Shown one piece after another: positions 17,996 through 25,657 of a stretch of DNA of 64,000 nt. The notes under the pieces are model-generated. The model was not told the origin of the DNA and ran no database searches. It saw nothing but the letters and a program-made list of their open reading frames with translations. This DNA comes from Streptomyces sedi (GTDB taxonomy: Bacteria > Actinomycetota > Actinomycetes > Streptomycetales > Streptomycetaceae): contig NZ_VDGT01000008.1 of NCBI RefSeq assembly GCF_006335015.1, positions 186,001 through 250,000 on the forward strand, read 5' to 3'. The first letter of the stretch is position 1. Each line of letters begins with the position of its first letter. A program made the position numbers and the translations under genes.

Positions 17996-19444
17996 GTGAC
18001 GATGGCTGCGGCACAACAACAGCGCTACCGCGAGTTCCGAATGCCGGACGTGGGCGAGGGGCTCACGGAGGCCGAGATCCTGAAGTGGCTGGTCCAGCCG
18101 GGGGACGCGGTGACGGACGGCCAGGTCGTGGTGGAGGTGGAGACCGCCAAGGCGGCGGTCGAGCTGCCGATCCCCTACGACGGGCTGGTCGGCGAGATCC
18201 TCTTCCCCGAGGGCAGCACGGTGGAGGTCGGCACGCCGATCATCACCGTGGACACCGGCGCCTCCGGAGGCGGTGCGGCGGAGCCCCCGCCCGCGCCCGC
18301 GCCCGCTTCCACTGCCGAGGAGCCGGAGGAGGACGCGAAGGAGCCGGCGCGCGAGCCGGTGCTCGTCGGCTACGGCGTCTCGTCGGCCAGCAGCCGGCGG
18401 CGCCCCCGCAAGGCGGCTCCGGCCCCGGCCGCCGCGCCCGCGGCGCCTGCGGTGGAGCCGGCAGCTCCCGAACCGGCGAACAACGGCGCTTCGCTGCCCG
18501 GGCGTTCGGGCGTGCTCGCCAAGCCCCCGGTGCGCAAGCTGGCCAAGGACCTCGGCGTCGACCTCGCCGCCGTGCTCCCCACCGGGCCGGGCAACGTGGT
18601 GACCAGGGACGACGTGCGCGCAGCCGCGAAGCCGGCGGCCCCGGCCGCACCGGCGGTGCCGGCGACGCCCGCGTTCGAGCCGTTCCCCGCCGCCGAGGGC
18701 GAACGGGAGAGCCCGGCCGTGGAACCGCAGTCGCTGGCCGCGATCCGCGAACGGCGGGTCCCGGTGCGCGGGGTGCGGAAGGCCACCGCGCAGGCGATGG
18801 TGGACAGCGCGTTCACCGCGCCGCACGTGACGGAGTTCGTCACCGTCGACATCACCAGGACCATCCGGCTGGTGGAACGGCTGAAGAGCGACCCCGACAT
18901 GGCCGGGCTGCGGGTCAATCCGCTGCTGCTGGTGGCCAGGGCGCTCCTCGTCGGCCTGCGCCGGAACCCGGAGGCGAGCGCGGCCTGGGACGAGGAACGC
19001 CAGGAGATCGTCTACAAGGACTACGTCAACCTGGGCATCGCCGCCGCCACCCCGCGGGGGCTGCTCGTGCCCAACATCAAGGACGCCCACGCCAAGACGC
19101 TCCCCGAGCTGTCGCGGGCCCTCGGCGACCTGATCAGCACGGCGAGGGAGGGCAAGAGCAGCCCCGCCGACATGCGCGGCGGGACCGTCACCATCACCAA
19201 CATCGGGGTCTTCGGCATCGACACCGGAACGCCGATCCTCAACCCCGGGGAGTCCGCGATTCTCGCCTTCGGCGCGATCAGGGACCAGCCGTGGGTGCAC
19301 AAGGGCAAGATCAAGCCGCGCAAGGTGACGACGTTGGCGCTCTCCTTCGACCACCGGCTGATCGACGGGGAGCTGGGCTCCCGCCTCCTCGGCGACGTGG
19401 CGGCGGTGCTGGAGCACCCGAAGAAGCTGATCACGTGGACGTGA
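17996..19444 (+). CDS. bkdC: Branched-chain 2-oxo acid dehydrogenase E2 (dihydrolipoamide acyltransferase)
   Basis: A 482-residue acyltransferase core. One lipoyl domain at about 10-85 with the modified Lys52 in VETAKA; an Ala/Pro-rich linker; a peripheral subunit-binding domain at about 180-215 (KPPVRKLAKDLGVDLAAV); an Ala/Pro linker; then the catalytic domain (about 250-480) ending with SFDHRLIDGELG, the active-site DHRxxDG. Translation may start at GTG 17996 or at ATG 18002, both after GAGGAG. It takes the acyl group from E1 onto lipoate and passes it to CoA. It lies 20 bp after bkdB. No E3 gene is present here, as usual, since E3 is shared. Only one of the two bkd loci typical of streptomycetes is in view. 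Confidence 0.95.
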   Translation: MTMAAAQQQRYREFRMPDVGEGLTEAEILKWLVQPGDAVTDGQVVVEVETAKAAVELPIPYDGLVGEILFPEGSTVEVGTPIITVDTGASGGGAAEPPPAPAPASTAEEPEEDAKEPAREPVLVGYGVSSASSRRRPRKAAPAPAAAPAAPAVEPAAPEPANNGASLPGRSGVLAKPPVRKLAKDLGVDLAAVLPTGPGNVVTRDDVRAAAKPAAPAAPAVPATPAFEPFPAAEGERESPAVEPQSLAAIRERRVPVRGVRKATAQAMVDSAFTAPHVTEFVTVDITRTIRLVERLKSDPDMAGLRVNPLLLVARALLVGLRRNPEASAAWDEERQEIVYKDYVNLGIAAATPRGLLVPNIKDAHAKTLPELSRALGDLISTAREGKSSPADMRGGTVTITNIGVFGIDTGTPILNPGESAILAFGAIRDQPWVHKGKIKPRKVTTLALSFDHRLIDGELGSRLLGDVAAVLEHPKKLITWT

Positions 19445-19470
19445 CCGGGTAGGACGCATTGCGCCATGGG

Positions 19471-19564
19471 TGGCGGGGTGCGCTCGACTACGGTCCTTGC
19501 CGGTCTGGGTGGGTTGTCGTCCTCGCCCTGGTGTGGGGTTGCTCGCGCAGTTCCCCGCGCCCCT
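19471..19564. repeat. Dispersed repeat, copy 1
   Basis: First of three nearly identical units of about 95 bp in this gap. Each starts TGGCGGGGTGCGCTCGAC, continues through a GGTTGTCGTCCTCGCCC block and ends GCGCAGTTCCCCGCGCCCC(T). Units 1 and 2 differ only by a few bases. Between units the inverse GGGGCGCGGGGAACTGCG occurs, so unit ends can fold into hairpins. There is no gene in the gap 19445-19917; open frames across it merely repeat the unit. Confidence 0.85.
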
Positions 19565-19653
19565 GGTTGTGGTGGGCGTGTTCGGCCAGGTGCGGGTTCA
19601 CGCTCGGCCGGTGACGGCTGTTTGGGGGCGCGGGGAACTGCGCGGTGCATTCG

Positions 19654-19748
19654 TGGCGGGGTGCGCTCGACTACGGTCCTTGCCGGTCTGGGTGGGTGGT
19701 CGTCCTCGCCCTGGTGTGTGGTTGCTCGCGCAGTTCCCCGCGCCCCTT
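19654..19748. repeat. Dispersed repeat, copy 2
   Basis: Second unit, same start and end as copy 1. It is preceded at 19624-19653 and followed at 19770-19797 by the same bridge (GGGGCGCGGGGAACTGCG then GTGCATTC), so the true tandem period, unit plus bridge, is about 145-180 bp. Confidence 0.85.
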
Positions 19749-19797
19749 CGGGGCCGGTGGGCGGCTTGGGGGCGCGGGGAACTGCGCGGTGCATTCG

Positions 19798-19894
19798 TGG
19801 CGGGGTGCGCTCGACTACGGTCCTGGGTGGTTCGGGTGGGTTGTCGTCCTCGCCCCGGTGTGGGGTTGCTCGCGCAGTTCCCCGCGCCCCTTCG
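19798..19894. repeat. Dispersed repeat, copy 3
   Basis: Third unit; slightly diverged in its middle (TGGGTGGTTCGGG for the usual TTGCCGGTCTGGG). Its right end is one arm of the hairpin terminator at 19875-19910. A fourth, degraded copy lies about 5.6 kb away at 25512-25597. Confidence 0.85.
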
Positions 19895-19910
19895 GGGGCG
19901 CGGGGAACTG
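19875..19910. terminator. Hairpin with TTCG tetraloop, terminator for bpa
   Basis: CAGTTCCCCGCGCCCC (19875-19890) and its exact complement (19895-19910) form a 16-bp stem closed by C-TTCG-G, a very stable tetraloop. It begins 7 bases past the bpa stop on the minus strand and could also stop rightward readthrough from the bkd operon. Confidence 0.75.
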
Positions 19911-19917
19911 GTGGCGG

Positions 19918-20478
19918 CTACAGGTACGGGCCGGAGCGGGCGCCGCCCTGGTGGGGGTCGTCGGGGGACGCGTCCTCCGGACCCAGCGCGCCGGGCGGGA
20001 GCGCCCGGCGCATCTGTTCCAGCTGCGCCCGCGCCGCCATCTGCTGCGCGAACAGCGCCGTCTGGATGCCGTGGAAGAGCCCTTCCAACCAGCCGACCAG
20101 CTGCGCCTGGGCGACGCGCAGTTCGGCCTCCGTCGGCACCCCGTCGTCGGTGAACGGCAGCGACAGCCGTTCCAGCTCCGCGACCAGCTCCGGGGCGAGG
20201 CCCTCCTCCAGCTCCTTGACCGAACTGGTGTGGATGTCCTTGAGTCGGGCCCGGCTGGCCTCGTCCAGCGGGGCCGCCTTCACCTCCTCCAGCAGCTGCT
20301 TGATCATGCTGCCGATGCGCATGACCTTCGCCGGCTGCTCCACCATCTCCGTGACCGGTGTCTCGGAGTGGCCCTCCTCACCGTCCCGGCCGACCGGGCC
20401 GCTCAGCGCCATCCCGTCCGGGCCGACGACCAGGACCTGGGCGTTCTCCTGCGGCGATTCGTTCCTCGGCTGAGTCAT
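19918..20478 (-). CDS. bpa: Bacterial proteasome activator Bpa/PafE (DUF2587)
   Basis: A 186-residue protein matching the DUF2587 family, founded by mycobacterial Bpa (PafE), an ATP-independent ring that docks on the 20S proteasome and feeds it unfolded proteins. The helical core is visible from VMRIGSMIKQLLEEVKAAPLDEASRARL to the C-terminal helix MAARAQLEQMRRALPPG, and the chain ends SGPYL. The last residues GPYL correspond to the GQYL tail that opens the proteasome gate in mycobacteria. ATG 20478 follows GGAGGT almost directly; a TTG five codons upstream (20493) is possible. A short acidic N-terminal region of about 45 residues precedes the core. It is followed by the tetraloop hairpin. Confidence 0.9.
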   Translation of the reverse strand: MTQPRNESPQENAQVLVVGPDGMALSGPVGRDGEEGHSETPVTEMVEQPAKVMRIGSMIKQLLEEVKAAPLDEASRARLKDIHTSSVKELEEGLAPELVAELERLSLPFTDDGVPTEAELRVAQAQLVGWLEGLFHGIQTALFAQQMAARAQLEQMRRALPPGALGPEDASPDDPHQGGARSGPYL

Positions 20479-20499
20479 ACCTCCATCATGCAACGACCC

Positions 20500-23349
20500 T
20501 CACCCGACCCGCCGAGCCAGGGGCACACGCGAGCGGGTCAGCAGCGCGGCCAGCAGCCACGCGACCAGCGGGACCACGACGATCAGCTGGAGGAAGGTCA
20601 TCCACGGCAGCTCGATGAACATCTCGGGGCGCGGCATCGCCGTCTCGCCCGCGTCCCACAGCGGCTGCCACGAGTCGAGGTTGGCGCGGTGCTCCACCAG
20701 CCGCAGTCCGAGCGCGGGGACGAGCCCCGAGACCGCTCCCAGCAGCACGCCCATCGCGGCGATCAGCCCGCACTGGAGTCCGGACAGCGCCCGGCGCAGC
20801 CGTGGCGTGGCGCCCACGGCGGAGAGCGTGGAGAGGTCGGCGGCGGCGTCGGCCTGTGCCAGGCCGGTGGCGATGCCGGCCGCGCCGATGGTGATGATGG
20901 TGGCGAAGAGCGCCAGCACCAGCAGCGCCAGCGAGTTCTTCTCCTTGGGCCCGTCCTCCACCTCGAACACCACGCTGCCGCCGAGCAACTCGATGTCGGC
21001 GTCGACCGCCTGCTGGGCGCTCTCGCCCGGCGTCTCGTCCAGGCCGTAGACGGTGCCCCTGTCCAGCGTGGCGAAGCCGGACGCGGTCGCCGTCTCCGGG
21101 GTGATGATCACCAGCGGGGCGTTGCCGCCGTCCTCCAGCACGTGGGCGGGGAGCGAGACCTCCTTCTGGGGGGTCTCGACCGGCAGGGCCAGGTCGTTGG
21201 AGTCCTCGTATGACTCCTCGGTCCAGACGCCCAGGCTCACGTTGTCCGGCCCGTCGAGGAGGTCCTCGTGGGCGACCAGCGCCTTGCCCTCGGCCAGCGC
21301 CTCGGTGGCGCCCGGCTCGTCGAGGCCGAGCAGGGCCAGGGCCTCCGGTTCCAGGACCATGACGGGCTCGGAGATGCCGCCGGCAACTCCGCCGCCGCCG
21401 TCGCAGAGCGGGCTGGACAGCGAGGAGCGGCGCTCCTCCGCGGTCATCGCGTCGGCGCCCTCGGCGTAGGCCGGGCACTCGGCGCCGCCAGCCGGCAGCG
21501 GCCCGACCTCGCCGCAGTAGGTCCAGCTGCTCCACCCGTCGTCGATGGTCTCGCAGTGCAGCGGTCCCGGCACGGCCTTCGCCATGTCCTGCCGCTCGTT
21601 GACGCGCAGCTCGCGTTCGGCGGCGGTCCTGGCCTGGTCGAGGGAGGAGGTGTCGTCGTACGACATGATCGCCGCGTTGCCGTCCGGCAGCTGCGCCTCG
21701 TACTCGCTGCGCATCTCCGCCTCGTCGCTGACCGTCACGGTGGCGACGGCGACGGTGCCGGCGACGGCCGCCAGCACGGCGGCGACGGCGGGCGCGGTGC
21801 GCCCGCGGTTGCGGGCCGCGTCGCGCAGTGCCAGCCTCGGCGTCAGCGGCAGCCAGCGGGCCAGCCGGCCGAACGCGCCCACCAGCATGGGGGTGCAGGC
21901 CACCAGGCCCAGTTCCGCGATGACGGCGCCCGCGGCGACCGGGATGGTCTCGCCCAGCAGCAGACCGCCGAGCAGCGCGAGCGAGGTGCCGAAGAGCATC
22001 ATGCAGCCGCCGACCAGCGGCAGCACACGGCTGCTGTGCCGCACCCCGCGCCGGCCGGTCAGCGAGGAGAGCACCGGCGTGCGGGCCGCGTTGTACGCCG
22101 GGATCACGGCGGCCATCAGCCCGATCAGCACGGCGAAGGCCGCGATGCCGCCCAACTCCAGCCAGCGGAAGTCCCAGTCGCCGAACCGGGCGCCCATCTG
22201 ACCTTCCAGCAGCGGTTTGGTCAGCATCACCAGCGCGATTCCGCCGACGAGGCCGATGACGGCCGCCATGGCGCCGAGCACCAGCCCGCTGGCCAGCATG
22301 ATGGCGCGCATCTGGTGCCGTTCGCCGCCGTTGGCCCCGACCAGTCCGAGCTGGCGGCGCGAGCGCCTGGCACCCACCGCGAACGCGGGGCCCGCCAGCA
22401 GGCAGACCTCCAGGATCACCAGCGAGACCGCCACCACGGCGACCGCGACCCCGGAGCTGTCCACGCCGGAACCGGAGTTCAGAGAGAGGGCCTCGGGGGC
22501 CAGCACGCTCTCCGGCGGCGGGTTCAGGTGGAGCTCGCGGGAGAAGACGGCGAAGCCGGCCTCGTTGGCCTGCTCCGTCAGCTCCCAGTCGACGCCGGTG
22601 TCGCCCGGCACGTCGACGAGCAGCTTCCCGACGGCCCAGCCGTTGGCGGTGTCGTTCATGGCGCCCGGCTGGACGATCAGCTCGCTGACGTGGAGCTTGG
22701 ACGGCGCCTCGTACTCGCCGACGAGGGTGAAGACGGTGCCCTCGTCCAGCGGTTCGCCCCAGGCGTTGACCGTCACCTCGTCGCCGAGTGAGAGTCCGCT
22801 GCCGGAGAGGAACTCGCTGCTGGCCACGACCTCGTCGTCGGTCTCCGGCCACTCGCCGTCGAGCAGGGTCCGCTTGCCCTCGGCCAACGGATGGTTGGGG
22901 TCGGTCTCCACCACCTCGGCGTCGTCGACGCCGTGCGCGGTGGTGGCACGCTGCCAGTCCTGGCGTTCGAAGAGGGCGCTGCTCCCCTCCGGCAGCACCT
23001 CCTCCGCCAGCGCGAGCAGCTCCTCCGGGGTCTCCCAGAGCACCTCGGGCGCCTCGGCGCTGATCGATTCGGGGTCGTCGCCGGTGTCGAGGGTCGTCCA
23101 CCTGCCCTCGAAGTCCTGCACGATCGGGTCCGAGCCGGTCAGCTCGTAGCTGGCGTCGGCCTGCCCGATGGAGCGCTCCACCTTGTCCGCCACGCTCAGG
23201 TTGCCGCTGCGCACCGCCAGGTCGGCGCCGACGGCGCCGACGATCGGCAGCGCGATCATCGCGACCACCAGGGCGCTGCGGCCCTTGGCGCGCATCGCGT
23301 CACGGCGGGCGACGCGCAGCGCCAGCCGCCAGGTGCTGCCGGCCTTCAC
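20500..23349 (-). CDS. ABC transporter permease, FtsX/MacB type
   Basis: A 949-residue permease with the FtsX fold duplicated: an N-terminal membrane helix (SALVVAMIALPIVGAVGADLAV), a large exterior domain (about 45-300), a helix cluster at 310-480, a second exterior domain (about 545-770) and a C-terminal three-helix set ending near 949. Such proteins are mechanotransmission permeases that export lipids, peptides or antibiotics or regulate cell-wall enzymes. GTG 23349 overlaps the stop of the ATPase gene by 4 bp, so they form one transporter. Actinomycete PadR-controlled pairs of this kind often respond to cell-envelope agents; the substrate is not predictable here. Confidence 0.92.
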   Translation of the reverse strand: MKAGSTWRLALRVARRDAMRAKGRSALVVAMIALPIVGAVGADLAVRSGNLSVADKVERSIGQADASYELTGSDPIVQDFEGRWTTLDTGDDPESISAEAPEVLWETPEELLALAEEVLPEGSSALFERQDWQRATTAHGVDDAEVVETDPNHPLAEGKRTLLDGEWPETDDEVVASSEFLSGSGLSLGDEVTVNAWGEPLDEGTVFTLVGEYEAPSKLHVSELIVQPGAMNDTANGWAVGKLLVDVPGDTGVDWELTEQANEAGFAVFSRELHLNPPPESVLAPEALSLNSGSGVDSSGVAVAVVAVSLVILEVCLLAGPAFAVGARRSRRQLGLVGANGGERHQMRAIMLASGLVLGAMAAVIGLVGGIALVMLTKPLLEGQMGARFGDWDFRWLELGGIAAFAVLIGLMAAVIPAYNAARTPVLSSLTGRRGVRHSSRVLPLVGGCMMLFGTSLALLGGLLLGETIPVAAGAVIAELGLVACTPMLVGAFGRLARWLPLTPRLALRDAARNRGRTAPAVAAVLAAVAGTVAVATVTVSDEAEMRSEYEAQLPDGNAAIMSYDDTSSLDQARTAAERELRVNERQDMAKAVPGPLHCETIDDGWSSWTYCGEVGPLPAGGAECPAYAEGADAMTAEERRSSLSSPLCDGGGGVAGGISEPVMVLEPEALALLGLDEPGATEALAEGKALVAHEDLLDGPDNVSLGVWTEESYEDSNDLALPVETPQKEVSLPAHVLEDGGNAPLVIITPETATASGFATLDRGTVYGLDETPGESAQQAVDADIELLGGSVVFEVEDGPKEKNSLALLVLALFATIITIGAAGIATGLAQADAAADLSTLSAVGATPRLRRALSGLQCGLIAAMGVLLGAVSGLVPALGLRLVEHRANLDSWQPLWDAGETAMPRPEMFIELPWMTFLQLIVVVPLVAWLLAALLTRSRVPLARRVG

Positions 23350-24131
23350 CGGGCTCCCCCTCCGGTGAGCAGGGTCTCGGCCGCGCTGGACGCCGACTCG
23401 TCGACGATGACGCCGTCGCGCAGGAAGATCACCCGGTCCGCCCAGGCGGCGAAGCGCGTCTCGTGGGTCACCAGCACCACGGCGGCGCCCTGGTCGGACC
23501 TCCGGCGCAGCAGCGCCAGCACGGCGTCGCTGGTCTCGGTGTCCAACGCGCCGGTCGGCTCGTCGGCGAGCAGCAGCCGCCGGTCGCCGACCAGCGCGCG
23601 GGCGATGGCGACGCGCTGCTGCTGGCCGCCGGAGATCTCGTCGGGGAAGCGGTCGGCGACCTCGGCCAGCCCCATCTCCTCCAGCGCGGCCAGCGCCTCC
23701 TTGCGGGCGGTGCGGTGGCGCACGCCGTGCAGCTCGCGGGGGAGCGCGATGTTCTCGACGGCGGTGAGCGCCGGGATCAGGTTGTAGTCCTGGAAGACAT
23801 AGCCGACGGAGGTGCGCCGCAGCTTGGCCAGGGCGGCCCGGCTGAGCGCGCCGAGGTCCTGCCCCTCGACGAGGACCTGGCCGCCGGTCGCGGTGTCGAG
23901 GCCGCCGGCGAGGGTCAGCAGGGTCGACTTGCCGGAGCCCGAGGGGCCCATCACGGCCACGAACTCGCCGGCGCGCACGGTCACGTCGATCTCGCGCAGC
24001 GCGTGCACCGCGGCGGGGCCGTCGCCGTGGGTGCGGCTGAGGCTCCGCAACTCCAGGACGGCGGAGGGGCGTTCCTCACCCGTGCCGGGCTGGCCCGGCG
24101 GCATGTGGGGGGTACGGGTGTCAGGGCTCAT
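23346..24131 (-). CDS. ABC transporter ATP-binding protein, MacB/LolD type
   Basis: A 261-residue ATPase. Walker A GPSGSGKST (about 62-70), Q-loop in GYVFQDYNLIPAL, signature ISGGQQQRVAIARAL, Walker B LLLADEPTGALD and H-loop VLVTHE are intact. The FQDYNLIP Q-loop and DEPTGALD are typical of the MacB/LolD class that pairs with FtsX-type permeases. Start ATG 24131 overlaps the PadR stop as ATGA and has AAGGGG upstream; a longer frame is possible but lacks coding character. It is the middle gene of padR - ATPase - permease. Confidence 0.95.
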   Translation of the reverse strand: MSPDTRTPHMPPGQPGTGEERPSAVLELRSLSRTHGDGPAAVHALREIDVTVRAGEFVAVMGPSGSGKSTLLTLAGGLDTATGGQVLVEGQDLGALSRAALAKLRRTSVGYVFQDYNLIPALTAVENIALPRELHGVRHRTARKEALAALEEMGLAEVADRFPDEISGGQQQRVAIARALVGDRRLLLADEPTGALDTETSDAVLALLRRRSDQGAAVVLVTHETRFAAWADRVIFLRDGVIVDESASSAAETLLTGGGAR

Positions 24132-24757
24132 CGGGAGGTCCCCTTCGGCTGGATGGTGATGTGGGACGGGTCGGGCTCGGGGTCGGTCACGTGGGGAGGT
24201 GGGGGTTGGGGTCGGGTGGCGCGGGTGGCGGCGAGGCGCACCAGCCGTGACTCGCAGTGGTCGAGCCAGCGGACCTCGGCCTCGGCGTAGAAGATCAGCT
24301 GCTCCAGGACGAGCAGCCACGCGATGTCGTCGGGCGTCGAGCCGTCGGCGTTCATCGCGTCGGCCTTGAGCCGGGTGTAGTCGCGCATCGCGGAGAGGGT
24401 GTGGCGCCGCTGCCCCTGGATCACCGCGCGCATGTCGACGCCGGGGGTGCCGACGGCCATCGCCAGCTTGATGGCCAACTCGTCGCGGGAGGGGTGGGTG
24501 CGGTCGACCGGCTTGTTGAACCAGTCGGTGAGGGACCGCCGCCCCTCCTCGGTGATGGCGTAGAGCTGCTGCTTGGCGTCCCCGCCGCCCTCCGGTTGGA
24601 TCAGCCCGTCCCGCTCAAGGCGCCCGAGGGTCGTGTAGACCTGCCCGATGTTCAGCGGCCAGGTGGTACCGGTGCGGGACTCGAACTCGACACGGAGTTG
24701 GGAGCCGTAGCGAGGCCCCCGGTCCAGAAGGGCCAGTAGCCCGAAGCGGATCGACAT
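24128..24757 (-). CDS. PadR family transcriptional regulator
   Basis: A 209-residue repressor. The N-terminal winged helix (about 1-85) has the PadR pattern FGLLALLDRGPRYGSQLR, then NIGQVYTTLGRLERDGLI. A C-terminal helical domain (100-170) likely dimerises; the last 30 residues are Pro-rich. PadR proteins usually repress a neighbouring transporter until a ligand binds. Here it is the first gene of the operon with the ABC exporter. The ATG is 8 bases after a TATACA -10 box with no ribosome binding site between, so the mRNA is probably leaderless. Two dyads next to the promoter are likely autoregulatory sites. Confidence 0.92.
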   Translation of the reverse strand: MSIRFGLLALLDRGPRYGSQLRVEFESRTGTTWPLNIGQVYTTLGRLERDGLIQPEGGGDAKQQLYAITEEGRRSLTDWFNKPVDRTHPSRDELAIKLAMAVGTPGVDMRAVIQGQRRHTLSAMRDYTRLKADAMNADGSTPDDIAWLLVLEQLIFYAEAEVRWLDHCESRLVRLAATRATRPQPPPPHVTDPEPDPSHITIQPKGTSR

Positions 24758-24781
24758 ACCGCGTATGTATACCGGGTATGT
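24756..24781. promoter_or_regulatory. PadR operator candidate 1
   Basis: Imperfect dyad ATACCgCGTATgtATACCGgGTAT covering the -10 region and the start codon of padR. The TATGTATACC-type half sites resemble operators of PadR proteins. Occupancy would block initiation. Confidence 0.6.
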
Positions 24782-24795
24782 GGGCGTCGCCGCAA
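24766..24795 (-). promoter_or_regulatory. Promoter of the padR-ABC operon
   Basis: On the minus strand TTGCGG (24790-24795) is followed after 18 bases by TATACA (24766-24771); the ATG begins 8 bases further on, consistent with a leaderless transcript. Both elements sit between and inside the two PadR dyads. Confidence 0.6.
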
Positions 24796-24802
24796 GCCTG
24801 CT

Positions 24803-24823
24803 TACCGAGTATGTTACGCGGTA
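24803..24823. promoter_or_regulatory. PadR operator candidate 2
   Basis: TACCGagtatgttacGCGGTA: TACCG and CGGTA are symmetric around an AT-containing centre that shares GTATGT with operator 1. It sits just upstream of the -35 box. Confidence 0.5.
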
Positions 24824-24912
24824 GGTTCCTTGGGGGAGCTGGGTTGTGGGCCTTCGGGGCCGGTCGGGGCGCGGTGGGGTGTGCGGCGGGGCGCGCGGGG
24901 CGCGCGAGGGGG

Positions 24913-25320
24913 TCAGGCGCGGCGGAGGCGGTAGCCGAAGAGGCCGATTCCCAGGCCGACGCAGGTAAGGCCGGCGCCGAGCGGCAGCACGGGAACGACC
25001 TCGCCGCCCGTTCCGGTGCGGGCCAGCCTCTCGCTGCCCCGGCCCTCCCAGCGGGTGGTCGGCTGATCCACGATGCGCCAGCGGGCGACGCGCTGCTCTT
25101 CGGCGTCGTCGCCGGATTCCGCTTCCGCCTCGTTCCCCCGCGCGGACTCGCCCTCGCGAGGGGGCGTCGAGGGTGTCGGGGTCGGCCCGGCCGTTCGCTC
25201 GCCGCCTCGGCCGCCGTCAGGCTCGCCGCCCCGCTCGTCGGCGGACGCCGAAGCGGCGAAGGAGGTGGCGAGGGTCAGCAGTACCACCCCGGTCAACGCG
25301 ATTCCCACCCACAGCCTCAC
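24913..25320 (-). CDS. Small surface protein with LAxTG sorting signal
   Basis: A 135-residue exported protein. GTG start, then a signal peptide (RLWVGIALTGVVLLTLATSFAASASA), an exterior stretch rich in Gly, Glu, Pro and Thr, and a C-terminal cell-wall sorting signal: LARTG (about residues 98-102), a hydrophobic helix PVLPLGAGLTCVGLGIGLFG and a basic tail RLRRA. LAxTG is the motif used by class E sortases of streptomycetes, the enzymes that anchor long chaplins. The mature exterior part is only about 70 residues with no known domain. No sortase gene is nearby. Function unknown. Confidence 0.75.
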   Translation of the reverse strand: MRLWVGIALTGVVLLTLATSFAASASADERGGEPDGGRGGERTAGPTPTPSTPPREGESARGNEAEAESGDDAEEQRVARWRIVDQPTTRWEGRGSERLARTGTGGEVVPVLPLGAGLTCVGLGIGLFGYRLRRA

Positions 25321-25657
25321 GAGTCCCGACCCTTCGCGGTGATCCCATCAACGATGTGACCAGCGTGACATAGCACTATCGGCAGGGCATTTCGGGCGCG
25401 CGGGCACTTCGGTCGACCGGGTGCGCGGTCGACCGGATGCGCGGTTTCGAGTTCCCCGGGGGGCGAGGTGCCGAGGTGCCGAGGTTCGGGAGTCCCCGGG
25501 GCCGGGGGGTTGGTCGACTACGGAGCTTCGTGGCTTGGGCGGGTTGTCGTCTGTGCCCCGGTGGTGGGTTGCTCGCGCCGTTCCCCGCGCCCCTTCACTG
25601 CCGGTGGCGGTCTTGGGGGCACGGATCCGGCGGCGGGCGGCGGGGGCGGGGTCGGGG
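25321..25657. other. 337-bp gap with degraded repeat
   Basis: Upstream leader of the LAxTG gene at its left, then short direct repeats (GGTCGACCGGGTGCGCGGTCGACCGGATGCGCGG-type, about 25412-25445, written here only as a 17-bp period of GGTCGACCGG) and the degraded dispersed repeat. No convincing gene. Confidence 0.5.
25512..25597. repeat. Dispersed repeat, degraded copy 4
   Basis: About 85 bp resembling the units at 19.5-19.9 kb: GTCGACTACGG, GGGCGGGTTGTCGTC, GGTGGGTTGCTCGCGCCG and TTCCCCGCGCCCCTTC occur in the same order and spacing. The first TGGCGGGG block and several middle bases are lost. Confidence 0.7.

Noticed and set aside
19471..19894. Three spaced repeats as a possible CRISPR array for the orphan Cascade
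   Set aside because: Repeat units are about 95 bp and the sequences between them are also shared; this does not match the 28-29-bp I-E repeats with unique 32-33-bp spacers.
19466..20473. Long plus-strand frames over the repeats and into bpa
   Set aside because: They only translate the repeated DNA (same peptide three times) and then run antisense to the bpa gene.
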